Part shown: piece by piece, positions 19,829 through 29,679 of the stretch
Layout: each line of letters starts with the position of its first letter
How positions within the stretch are numbered: the stretch's first letter is position 1
Source: Chara braunii
Lineage: Eukaryota; Streptophyta; Charophyceae; Charales; Characeae
NCBI GenBank assembly: GCA_003427395.1
Contig: BFEA01000071.1
Span: 2,339,781-2,379,345, forward strand
Length of the DNA: 39,565 nucleotides
Direction of reading: 5' to 3'
Notes under the pieces: model-generated
Told to the model about the DNA's origin: nothing
What the model saw: the letters and a program-made list of their open reading frames with translations, nothing else
The model's database searches: none
Translations under genes and position numbers: made by a program

Positions 19829-21283
19829 TTGTCGGCGACGAGTCCAGAAGGGAAAATGGTGGTCGAAGGTGGTCCAGTGGTGGTCCACCGGCTAGAAGAC
19901 GGACATCGCGAGCCGCCGACGTCCAAAACGTCCACCAACGGCCTCGTCTTTTTACCGTTGGCGGGGATTGGCGGTACGGCCCTGTCGGTTCCCACGGCGG
20001 TGCTGTGGCGAGCATCGGACGTTTTCGACCGGCTCCTGGAGGGATCGTGGCATTCCCGCGGGCTACCCAACGGTCGAAAATACGGATTTTTTAAGCGTCC
20101 ACCCCCAGCCGGTGCTTGCAGCAATTTCGAACGTTGGCGTCTTCCCTCGCGCAACGTGTGTCTCCGGTCGCCGCAATCGCGACAACGCAAGTGCGTGTCC
20201 TGTCCTTCATGGTTGACCTGTGCCGCAGGCTGCCTTTGATGCTGCTTGTCGTTGTGCTGCTGCTTGTCGTTGTCGTCTTTCATATCTGCATCCTCGGTCG
20301 CGTCCCTGGGAGGAAACAGACGCGGCGAACGCCGAAGACGGCCAGGAAGATGGAGAAGCTACAAACGAAGACCACGCTGTCCGTAGGGGCTGGGGGGGCG
20401 TCACGTCAGCGTTGCAGCACTGCGGAAGGCGGCAAGCGGCCGTACGACCCAACGTTGTACAGCCACCTGCCGTCCCACGAGATTCCGTTGCCTCCGAGTG
20501 ACGACGACGGCGACGACCCCTGATCATCAACGGTTCCTCTGGGCAGCGGTTCGACGCAAGATTGGATGGGGAGCCAGCTGTACAGACAGACCTCGACGCC
20601 GACGTACACTGATCTGCTGGAGGGGCGGGCCCCGGTTGGTTATGACGCAGGGCTCGTACATCTCAGCTTCGGTTTGAGGTCTGGGAGTGCCGACGTTAGC
20701 AGATGTCGTCGTGGTGCATGTGTTGTGAACGATGTTTTCCTTTTTTTTTCTGTTTTTTATTTTGTGATTGGAGCGCACTTTGTACTTTTGCTCCTCAATA
20801 GGGTTTCTTGGCTCGGTGGATGACACCGTTGAAATGTACGTAGATGGCAGGAGCAGTCCGTGTATTGTGCGTGACGCTTCAAGGGTCGATAGTCAGGATC
20901 AACGGGAAATCGCCGCCCGAAAATTGCTTTGTTGTTCAATGAATTTTCTCAAATTTATGTTTGTGTTTCGATGGCATGTGTTTGCATGCTTAAGATTGCA
21001 TACGCAGTCATGCTTTTCTTGTCTTCTGTGTGGTTTTATCATGTGACGCACGCGTTAATGGGCATCGTATTCTCGTCCACATCTTGTTATGTATGCGGCC
21101 CTTCATTCGATCTTAGGAATCGCGGCATCATTATCATCGCCGACACCTGAGAAAAGATAACAAGGAAAAGAGGCAGGGACCTATACACACACTTTCATTG
21201 TCATCTTTTTATGCTTGGTGCCCGTGTTTCCGTTCCTGATGCCATCGCGAAATCCTGATGATCGCGCGCAGCGGAAGAAAGCG
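19829..21283. other. Interior of the Harbinger element, no second gene recognised
   Basis: GC-rich open frames exist on both strands, for example a minus frame from 20,283 with RCRDCGDRRH. None shows a recognisable Myb/SANT, BED or other DNA-binding domain. A short tgctgcttgtcgttg repeat lies at about 20,239-20,275. A second element-encoded protein may be present but decayed. Confidence 0.35.
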
Positions 21284-21284
21284 G

Positions 21285-21325
<41 letters not shown>
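21284..21325. repeat. Poly-A run
   Basis: About 40 uninterrupted A residues lie inside the Harbinger element. Confidence 0.98.
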
Positions 21326-21328
<3 letters not shown>

Positions 21329-21607
21329 ACTGAAAGAAAGGTCACCGCGCAGTTGCTGGATAAACACATCTATCGTGAGTTCTTCTTTCTTTTCTTTGTC
21401 GATGCATGTGAGTCGTTAGTGCAACAATGAAGCTTTTCCGAGTGCATTTAACAAACGCAGAGAAGCGCAGACGACATGCACAACAGACGTTCCATGTAGT
21501 AAAAACAAAAACATGTTCCTTCGAAATAAGAATAGCAGTCAGACGCACCAAAACGTCCATACACAAACATCATGAAAAACACTCAGCGTTCAAGTTCAAG
21601 GAAAAAA

Positions 21608-21867
21608 NNNNNNNNNNNNNNNNNNNNNNNNNNNNNNNNNNNNNNNNNNNNNNNNNNNNNNNNNNNNNNNNNNNNNNNNNNNNNNNNNNNNNNNNNNNNN
21701 NNNNNNNNNNNNNNNNNNNNNNNNNNNNNNNNNNNNNNNNNNNNNNNNNNNNNNNNNNNNNNNNNNNNNNNNNNNNNNNNNNNNNNNNNNNNNNNNNNNN
21801 NNNNNNNNNNNNNNNNNNNNNNNNNNNNNNNNNNNNNNNNNNNNNNNNNNNNNNNNNGCGCGGGAAA
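21608..21867. other. Assembly gap of 260 Ns
   Basis: All bases are N. To the right lie three spaced copies of CTACAACAACA (about 21,880-22,010), so the gap may hide a tandem repeat. Confidence 0.99.
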
Positions 21868-22143
21868 ACCATTTCGTCGGCTACAACAACAATGAAGAGC
21901 CAAAAAACAAACAGACCACCGTTACCACGACTACAACAACAGTGAAGCCGCGTCACTCCCAATGCTCGACGGACTGGACAAGAAGTCTGCCGTCGACTAC
22001 AACAACAAACACCTAAAAAGAACCCGTCCGCGACGGCAAACCCTCTGAAGCAATCCAGCGCGTAAGCGGAAGACGCAAGCGCTGTCAATCGACGATGGCG
22101 GAACACGACTTGAACGGGACAAACAGGCAGGCGGTAGGCAGGA

Positions 22144-23531
22144 TCACATGTGTTTCATTCGCTCCGCCAGCGCATTGCGGAGCGCGTGAGCCTCGCACGT
22201 CGAAGTCAACATCGACACTGGCTGCGGGGGGCGATGAATCCCCAGGTCCACTCGACGCCTCACCCCGTTCACGTCGACCTCCCATAACAAATTCTCCTCG
22301 AACTCGATACTTGCATCAAGCAGGATGTTGTGGAGAATGAAGACTGCCGTGAACTGCTGCGGCAGACTGTCGAGGTTCGTCTTGTGCGTCCGCAGGAAGA
22401 GCCTCCACATCCCCTTCAACCTCCCGAACGCCCTCTCCACGGCCCCTCTTGCGACCTTCTGCTTCGTGTCGAACCTTTCCTCGTGCGGGTGCTGATTGAT
22501 TCCTCCGTATGGCACCACTACCCATTCAGAAGGAGGATACCCGTTGTCGCCCAAGATGTATCCGTTCGTCCTCACCCCTCCCGACAGCGTGACAGACGGC
22601 CCACGAAACAGCAAGCCCTCTTCCGCGCGCCTCGACAGACTTGACAGCTGGATCACCCTAATGTCGTGGAGCTCCCCGGATATCCAACGAACACGTCAAG
22701 CACGCGCAGATCCAGGTCCACCACCACCTGCGCAATGACGGAGAAACGGTGCTTGCGGTCGAAGTAGCTCTCGGTCGGCGCGTTCGCCGGTTTGTCCACG
22801 TAGATGTGTGTCCAGTCAACTGCGCCATGGCAGTTTGGAAAGCCCTTGTCCAGAAACGCCCGTAGCACGACGTGTTTCTGCACCCCCGTCGGCCACGATA
22901 TCTTGTCCCCGTACACCCTCAATGTAGCGGCTGTCACATCGTGCACGGCTCGAACTTCGGAAGTCCGGCCCATGCCGAAGGATGATGTGATGTTCTCGTA
23001 AGACTCTCCTGTAGCCCAACTATACAGCGCATACGAGACGATCTGCTCCGGCTGGAGTGGCTCCCTGTAAAACGTCACCTGCCGCTGCACATGAGGCGCA
23101 CAGGCTTCGCTGATCTCCATGAACACTCTCCTGGACATGCGGAGCTTTTCCNGGAAGTANTCGTCTGTCGCGTCATCGCACACCCGCAAATCCTCCCAAG
23201 TCCCGCCAGCTCTCCGCCTCATCCACCAACGTGGCGTCGCCCGAGGAAGCAAACCGCACCCGATTGTAGCGCACAGCTGAACCACGGCCTCGGAAGTGGT
23301 GATGCAGTCCGGGGCGTCCAACACCCTCTGCAGCAGAAGCCTCTGCCGCCGCCTCGAATGCGCTGCCTTCTTGCGCCCGGCCGCACTCTCTACTTGGAAA
23401 CGACGGACGACGGCAACCGCAGCCACCGGGACAGCTGTCTTCTCCGTCGTCGACAGCACAGCAGGGCCATCGCCATCGCATCCCTCCATTACGCCCTTCC
23501 AACACGAAAAACAACGTCCACCGCCACCCAC
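22144..23531 (-). CDS. PIF/Harbinger transposase (HARBI1-like, DDE_Tnp_4), one frameshift
   Basis: The protein catalyses cut-and-paste movement of the host element. From ATG at 23,531 the first piece (292 residues) has a basic N-terminus, the helix-turn-helix signature EKLRMSRRVFMEI (about residues 128-140), SYALYSWATGESYENI, and the first catalytic Asp in GAVDWTHI (D239). The second catalytic motif, GYPGS followed by HDIRV, is split by a one-base frameshift at about 22,670. The second frame continues with LGDNGYPPSEWVVVPY and the catalytic Glu in GAVERAFGRLK, and ends at 22,144. Together about 460 residues, a normal length for the family. Two Ns (23,152 and 23,160) lie in the frame. All three catalytic positions survive, so the frameshift may be recent or a sequencing error. 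Confidence 0.92.
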
Positions 23532-24024
23532 CTGAGTGTACCTCTGCCACCACGATTGAAGACGCCTGCAACCAGGTCAGGACGACAGCCCGGCCCAACG
23601 ATGTTCCGCCCCGATTGGAGCGTCCGCCCACCGCCGCTGAAGAACAGAACCGCCGCGCGCCTCCACGTGGCGCAACTGCCGATCGAACGTCTTCGTCTTG
23701 CCGCGTCGACCACACTTGAGACAGTGGCGGTGCGGCGCCACTGAAATACACAACGTGATGGCAACCGAAACCCTGCGAGGCATGGACTGCCCCCTGGCCG
23801 ACCCACCTGTGCGCCGCCACCACGTCGCACCGCAAGAAGAAAATTCGAATTTCGAATTTCGAAAGGGGCTGTTCCCGCCTTGGCGATTTCCTTTTCCAGG
23901 GCCCGTGACGCTTTCCCGCCGTCCGCCTTTTGGACCACCATGCCTGCTACACGGACATCCCGAATCGGAGGCCGGACATGCCTCTCGGGGCTGTGTATAA
24001 TCTCATGAAATTGGTCGCGGGAGG

Positions 24025-24118
24025 GCCCCGAGGATTCGTCCTCGGGGCGATTCTCTGAGGACAGGTGGAACGACACCTTCAAAAATAAAAAAAAAACTCC
24101 GAGGATTCGTCCTCGGAG
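24025..24118. repeat. Right subterminal TTCG hairpins of the Harbinger element
   Basis: GCCCCGAGGA-ttcg-TCCTCGGGGC (24,025-24,048) and CTCCGAGGA-ttcg-TCCTCGGAG (24,097-24,118) are perfect hairpins with the same tetraloop. They mirror the left-end palindromes. Confidence 0.85.
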
Positions 24119-24156
24119 CCCGAGGACGCGCTGAGGAGTGTCGAACGACGCCCTTT

Positions 24157-25320
24157 GTCTTCCTATACTCCTTTCTACCCACCTGCACAACTGAGGAAAA
24201 AAAAGAAGATTGTCAACTTTGTGTCGTCTACTATGATGGCCAAAAAATTCAGATATTATGAATGCTGCCTTCTCCCTGTAGTATGATCCAGCTCTCTTCT
24301 CTCCCTAATCGCACACTTTACCCTTCCAGGGGCTACCTCCACATTCACTCCATTGGCTTACGCCAATGCTTACCAGGCCATCTACCGTTCGCACCGCAAC
24401 GGCGGCCATGGAGTCAGGTTCATGGAATCCGAGCAGCAGGCTTGTTAGCCCACTGTGGACCAGGCGCGAGGCCACCTCAGCCTGTGACTCGGCAGCGCCA
24501 AGCACCTCTGTCGGGCGCGCGTGCGCTAGGAGGATTGTCGGCGATCTCCCGGATTGGCTGGGGCGGTGTACTGGCGATTATTTCTCCTGCCGCTCTCTCT
24601 CATTTTCCTTGCATAAGTTGGATGAAATAAAATATAAACATTATGAGCAAATGGGGAAGCCAACACCTATTTCTCACCATACTGTTCCGAGCTATTTTGT
24701 TCCGGCACGGCGGCCAGTACGTGTCCCAGCCATTTCATTGCGACGTGGCTGTTCAACCACCACTCCCCCCACCCATCGGAAATTGGCTTCCCGGTGAGTC
24801 TTAGGGGACCCTGGGAACTGGTATCCATGAGGGGTGACGAGGCCAGCGGCAATCTATCGTGATTTTCTCAACCTCTCCACGAACACGTCCAAGATCAGGC
24901 ATTGACTCCAGTCCTCTTCAAAAGTGGGACCTCGGCCGCAGGCATTGAGGACAGGGACAGGGTCCACATACCGTAGCAGCAGACGTCACAATCGCATCAC
25001 ATGCCCGCCAATTAACTGTCAGCTTTCTTGATGACGAATCTCCACGGTTGACAATCAGCTGGGTCCCATCCTGTTATGGGACGGTGGCCACGTTGGGGTT
25101 ATGGCACGTTTCACATTTCGCGTGCACATCTCAGCTCTCTTGGCTGACCTGCGAGATTCCGCGCAAGCTCAACGACGTCATAACTTACTACTGCAGATTC
25201 AGATGACGACACGCGAAAGGGACAGCGCACTCAAGAGTTTCCTCAAGTACTGATTGTGCGAGGATCGTGGGGCATTTAAAAAAAAAAAAAAAAAAAAAGG
25301 AGCCTGGGGCATTAAACTGA
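24157..25320. other. Unassigned sequence right of the Harbinger element
   Basis: Short frames only. A minus-strand frame at 24,305-24,505 with LVHSGLTSLLLGFHEPDS has a protein-like composition but no family I can name; it could be an exon. A 20-base poly-A run lies at about 25,279-25,298. Confidence 0.3.
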
Positions 25321-25334
25321 GCCGTGTTCGCAGG

Positions 25335-25440
25335 GGTCCCCTGTAGTTATCACTGCATCTGGACACGCAGTTGTGCCAAATGCAGCTATAATGACTGGGT
25401 GTTCTATTCGGGTGAAGACACCCGGTAGTGACAATTTCAG
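25335..25440. repeat. Diverged relative of the 28.5-kb foldback element
   Basis: The stretch gttatcactgcatct ... caaatgcagctataatgac ... attcgggtgaagac matches the centre and right arm of the foldback at 28,524-28,634. The left arm is degraded, so the hairpin is short here (tgca-centred arms only). Confidence 0.7.
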
Positions 25441-26620
25441 CAAAAATGCGAGAAAAACGATAGAAGTGCCAGTTTGCCACACGGATTTCTTTCAACTTTT
25501 TGAAGATTTTTTATTTTTTGGGCTAGGACCCACTAGCCAAGTATTACCACGTGGAGGCTCATCGATGGTGTGGGATCTGGACGGCCAAGCGGCATCACTT
25601 TTGAGGTCGCCTTTCCCTCCAATCTGCAGCAAAGAAAAGAATAAGTTGCCATTTTGCAGTGGCCGGAAGTTGGACTTTCAAGGATTTGGAAGAAAGGGGG
25701 GGGGGGGTTGGGGGGGTTGTGACTTCGTTACAGTGTCTTTTTCGTTTTAAAAATCATGAAAAGAAATAAAAGTAGACACTTAGGTCCTCTTCGTGTTTTG
25801 TTCCAGGGATGCTGAGCAGCAAGTCTACCTGTGCTCAATGGAAGGGAACATAGTAAGGCCCTCCCACTCCGCTTTGCGTTTAGGGTCTCGTTTGCAAGCA
25901 AGGTTCACAATTGGAAACTGTTCCCAGTCGGGATTTTGGGCACAGTACATGCCTTCAAACAAGCCCGTGATGCACGGGTTCACAGCCTGTACTATCCCCC
26001 GTCCTTGTCTACTGGTAGCACTTTCTTTTTTGTTTAAACGTGATTTCCTCGTATTTTTTAAATACGGAAAATATTTGTCCTTCTCGTTTAAAAGCACAAA
26101 AAAGAGTCACACATCATATAATACTTCGCTGTGGGACGAGGCCCGTGGAAAGATCAGGACCTAATCTATGGGCCCTCCATTTTTTTTATTTTTTTATTTT
26201 TGGGAACATTATCCTTTTATATTGTAAGGGAACACTGGGCCCCGGGAACACACCCCAACAAAACAACCCGGCCATTACTCAGCTTTGTCCAGTGACCCTC
26301 TCTCCTAGTTCTCCCAAAATAGAAAAAACAGTAAGATACCAACAATCCTGAGTTTTTTTTTTTTTTTTTGTAACTACACTATGTTCTTCTCTCAAATTCT
26401 TTTTGCCTTTCACTACCTTCCTACCACTACTCCTAAGACTATATAGAGGGGACCCCTGCAAGCATAGGGCCTCGCAAACGAGGTAAATCATGTCGCCCCC
26501 CGCCCCAAGAGCGGTGGTCAGAGATGGGGTGGGGCCGCCGGTGGGGGTCCGGCTAACGCAAAGACCGAGCATTTTGCCAGTAGCTGCGCCTCCCTTTCTC
26601 ATCGTCCCCCACCCCTCATT
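25441..26620. other. No gene recognised; G-run and poly-T
   Basis: A G-rich run (about 25,695-25,720) and a poly-T run (about 26,351-26,369) are present. Open frames lack domains. Confidence 0.4.
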
Positions 26621-26639
26621 GAGTAGCAGCAGAGGCTAT

Positions 26640-26850
26640 GGCCAACACTCTCCCACACACCACACACAACCCACTCGCGCTCGCACTCACACCCGTGTTG
26701 GTCTTAGACCCCACTAATACCGATCAGGGGTATCCACAGGACTATCACAATCCGTTGGCACCAAGTGTGCCACAGGCGGTCATGGGGCTTGAACCCACAA
26801 CCTTCTGAATGCCACTTGTGTGCCTAACCAACTGAGCTAGTGTTCACAGA
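26640..26850 (-). mobile_element. tRNA-derived SINE
   Basis: On the minus strand, a Pol III A box, TAGCTCAGTTGG (26,828-26,839), is followed at tRNA-like distance by a B box, GGGTTCAAGCCCC (about 26,784-26,796). These are followed by a non-tRNA body (GGCACACTTGGTGCC, GATCGGTATTAGTGGGG) and a GT-rich tail near 26,650. A tRNA-like head joined to an unrelated body is the known structure of SINEs. The acceptor and anticodon stems do not fold cleanly, so it is not a functional tRNA gene. Confidence 0.72.
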
Positions 26851-26929
26851 CAGGGATTTATCTCTAATACTTATTCTAAATCACGGTGGGGAGCTGCAAC
26901 GCTCCCCATGACCTGTTGGGGCGAGTAGC

Positions 26930-27525
26930 CAGGGCGCTATGCTATGCTTATCCTTCCGGTTGGATTCAGCTTTGCTAATCTGGACTCTCTCCCCCAAGTC
27001 TCCCACAACCATTTCATGCCTCCCTTCTGTGGTCTACGAAACCAGTCACTCAGGATTGTAGTTCTAATATCCTGTGTTATTCTGTTCTTTACTGCCTCGT
27101 CCCCCCTGTATTTCCAATTGAACAGAATTGTTTTTATCATCCCATATAACCTTCATAATGATCCCTCTGATAATTTGGGTTGTGTACGCCCATTTGTTTT
27201 CTTGTCTGTCTGCTGTGTTGTGGGTACCTGATACGATCCATTCTTCTGTCCATCTAAATTCCTTGTTCGTAATCCGGTCCCGGTGTTTGTTCGTAATCCA
27301 GTCCCGGTGTTTGATCCACCCGTCCCATATGCGTCTTGATGCTGGACACGTAAGCCACAGATGCCTGTTATTTTCCCACATCCACTTGCAGCGTACACAG
27401 CTTGCAGATATGTTCATTCCTTTCTTGAAGAGGCACACTGCTGAAGCTGTGGCTAAAAACAGTTGCAGCCGGAGCATACTCGCCAGTTTCTGAGAGGGCC
27501 CTCCATTTTTCAGATCTTTTGGCAC
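26930..27525 (-). pseudogene. LINE ORF2 C-terminal fragment with zf-RVT zinc finger
   Basis: The minus-strand frame from 27,525 contains CVRCKWMWENNRHLW, then LTCPASRRIWDGW, the C-C-H-C pattern of the zinc-binding domain that ends plant LINE ORF2 (zf-RVT). IIMKVIWDDKNNSV follows, matching the usual 'W..RN' stretch. An 18-residue stretch is partly duplicated (HRDWITNK, HRDRITNK). After a stop the reading continues in another frame to about 26,937. Only the 3' end of an element is present, as is usual for 5'-truncated LINE copies. It is distinct from the copy at 7-12 kb. Confidence 0.8.
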
Positions 27526-27570
27526 GTTCTTCGGAGCGCGAAAAATTGCCGGTGTGATGTCAGTCGAGGC

Positions 27571-27850
27571 AGCACTTTGGGCCTCGCTCCACTACTCCGA
27601 CAAGCACAAAAGACAAAAATCATGGCGGTGTATCTTTCCACGTTTGAGGGGAAGATTCATTACCGTTTGGACATGTGTCTTTTCTTTGGTTCTTTTTATG
27701 TGCGCACCATTGTTTTTTTTCCTTTTGCACATCCTGTGGTGCTTTGGGCCATGCTGCACTACTCCCATCATGCACAAAAGACTAAAATCATGGCTATGTA
27801 TCTTTCCATGTTCTAGTGGAAGATATGCTCTCCCTTTGCACCACCCATAG
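27571..27850 (+). repeat. Two tandem copies of the dispersed hairpin repeat
   Basis: Unit 1 (27,571-27,670) and unit 2 (27,737-27,850) share gctttgggcc, cactactcc, gcacaaaagac, aaaatcatggc, tgtatctttcca, ggaagat and a following Pyr-rich stretch. Unit 2 has the best hairpin, TATCTTTCCA (27,799-27,808) with TGGAAGATA (27,817-27,825). Related copies sit inside the hAT-like element at 16.8-17.1 kb. Confidence 0.82.
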
Positions 27851-28523
27851 TAGTTGATCTCCCCCCACGCTGATGGTCGCCGACCTTCCCCCATTTTCGG
27901 TCCTAACTCACCGGTATGGTGATTTTCAGCCGGTAAGGGGAGTGGTGGTCCTGGCATTGAAGTCGCCATCTATTGGTGGCAAGCAACACCTGCTGGAAAT
28001 AGAGTTCAGGATCCCTGTACAACTCAAGAGTTTGCAAACAGATGTGTACTGTACCTAAACTGGCAGTGCCTTCTGCGAAAACTGTTTCCAAGTGCTATTC
28101 TGTGTCCCTGAGGACTGTGATTTCTATGTGAGAGCTAACCGCTACTGCCTTCTTTATTATCTGTTCCTGACCGCCATTAACCGCTTTGTACAGTACTCAC
28201 ATATTGCCACTGCCTTTCATGAAGTGTTCCGAACACCATTAACTATTTGTACCACTACCTGTTCGTATAACTACCTATTTGAATAACTGCCTATTTGTAA
28301 GAGCTGTGCATTGGAGCATACTGACACTCGTAGTACTTGGCCCATACATCGGCCACGGGCCCTTTTCGTATAGACACAACAACTTTAGGGGCCTCACTGC
28401 CGTTGATAATTTCATCAACGGGCATTTTCGCGCTTACGGCCTCTCAAACTCGCGGCGAGGGGCCCACAGCCGATGTATGGGGCAAGTACCGGACTGGTGG
28501 TGGATATGACCGTAGTTATGGCC
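27851..28523. other. No gene recognised
   Basis: There are only short frames. A 16-bp tandem duplication, ataactacctatttga then ataactgcctatttgt, lies at about 28,267-28,299. Confidence 0.4.
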
Positions 28524-28634
28524 CTACAGTCTTCACCCGAATACAACGTACGGTCATTATCACTGTATCTAAACGCAAAGTTGCCCCAAATACAGCTATA
28601 ATGACGGTATGTTGTATTCGGGTGAAGACTGTAG
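28524..28634. mobile_element. Foldback MITE with 44-bp arms, Tc1/mariner-like ends
   Basis: The left arm, starting CTACAGTCTTCACCCGAATA at 28,524, is the inverse of the right arm ending at 28,634, with about 5 mismatches in 44 bp and a central loop of about 23 nt. If the outer TA is the target duplication, the TIR starts CAGTCTTCACC, which suits Tc1/mariner-type MITEs. No coding capacity. A decayed relative lies at 25.34-25.44 kb. Confidence 0.85.
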
Positions 28635-28639
28635 TCGGA

Positions 28640-29217
28640 TATCTCTGACCTTAATTTCATCCCGAAGATAAGTGGAAGAGTTCGTGTGTGAGTATGCCCT
28701 TAGTCTTGACTGCGGTTTGATAGCTCCAATCAGGTGTTCATCCGAGTATGCCCTGGGTCAGGCAACAGTGGGCTTTGTCAATTGGTGAGACCCCCATCGG
28801 TTTCTGTTTGAGAGTGAAGGAAAGAAATAGTCGGTTTATGTACCAGGGGGCAAAACTAGCCTGCCCAGAACGCACCTGTGCTCCTGCGGGCCAGGTGTAC
28901 ATGATGCCCTGTGACGCCCAACCTCACGCCCAGCGCAACTTCCTGATCGGAGTGGGGTGTGGGCCTGGAAGTGCGAAAAGGGGTGTGCCAAGGATTTTTG
29001 GGAAAGTGGGGGTGGAGTCCCAGGTCAAAACTGAGATCTCCTGTGGCAGAGTTGTTCGGGGGCACGGGTGCAATTTGGCAGAGAGGGCGGACCACTTCTG
29101 GTCATAAGGCAGATGGCATGCGCGGGTCATTTATGGTCGTGCGATCCATCTGTGTTGAGGACGGCGGTTCATCGGAAGATCCCTTCAGGGTGGGTGTGAT
29201 CCTGAAGAGTCCGGTCG
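28640..29217. other. No gene recognised
   Basis: A plus-strand frame at 28,748-29,107 (119 residues) and overlapping minus-strand frames exist, but none has a recognisable domain or a convincing compositional advantage. Confidence 0.35.
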
Positions 29218-29676
29218 TCAGTTGTCGCCACGTTGCGCCGGTCGTCGTACATTCTGGTTGGGCCCTCGCGGTCCCAAGGCTCTCTGGTTGCCGCGTTGTC
29301 GGCAATTTCCGCAGGGCGTGCTGGGCCAGTAGGGGGCTATGGCTTTCCACGGGATGACCCTGAGTTGGTGATACGGGAGAAGAAGGCGGAAGGGAGGGAA
29401 GTTAGTGGAGATAACGACAAAGGCAGGGGAAATAAAGTAGTGTGTGGTCCACAGTGGGGAAATCAGAACACCGTGGATCGCTGGTTGTGGCACAGTGGAA
29501 CTCCCTACGACACGGTCGGTTTTCAGTGAGGCAGGGGAACCTCTGTCGGAGCACTCCTCAATCCAAGGGGTGAAATACTCCGGGTCGTACGACGAATCTG
29601 AGCTCCGGGAGCGCGTCATTATGTCATCGTAGAGCCAAAAAAGTCCTAACGACGTGTCCTCATCGATTGCAATCAC
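29218..29676 (-). CDS. Hypothetical ORF downstream of the candidate LTR
   Basis: A 152-residue minus-strand frame starts MIAIDEDTSLGLFWLYDD and has a Ser/Asp-rich segment (TRSRSSDSSYDPEYF) and a basic tail. It lies on the same strand as the gypsy element and just beyond the candidate LTR. It could be the start of an internal region of another copy, or chance. No domain was recognised. Confidence 0.25.
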   Translation of the reverse strand: MIAIDEDTSLGLFWLYDDIMTRSRSSDSSYDPEYFTPWIEECSDRGSPASLKTDRVVGSSTVPQPAIHGVLISPLWTTHYFISPAFVVISTNFPPFRLLLPYHQLRVIPWKAIAPYWPSTPCGNCRQRGNQRALGPRGPNQNVRRPAQRGDN

Positions 29677-29679
29677 CGC

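Larger units (their letters stand above)
19625..24153 (-). mobile_element. PIF/Harbinger DNA transposon, apparently full length
   Basis: The 21-bp ends, starting GGGCGTGATTCGACA at 19,625 and GGGCGTCGTTCGACA on the minus strand from 24,153, match at 19 of 21 positions. TTT flanks both ends (19,622-19,624 and 24,154-24,156), consistent with the 3-bp duplications known for this superfamily, although TWA is more usual. A further shared block, GTCGTTCCACCTGTC, lies about 40-100 bp inside each end. The minus strand carries a DDE transposase. I could not identify the Myb/SANT-like second protein often present. The interior includes a 260-bp assembly gap. Confidence 0.88.

Noticed and set aside
24262-24797. 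Host gene exon
   Set aside because: The protein-like composition on both strands is suggestive, but there is no domain, clear splice sites or continuity to support a gene call.
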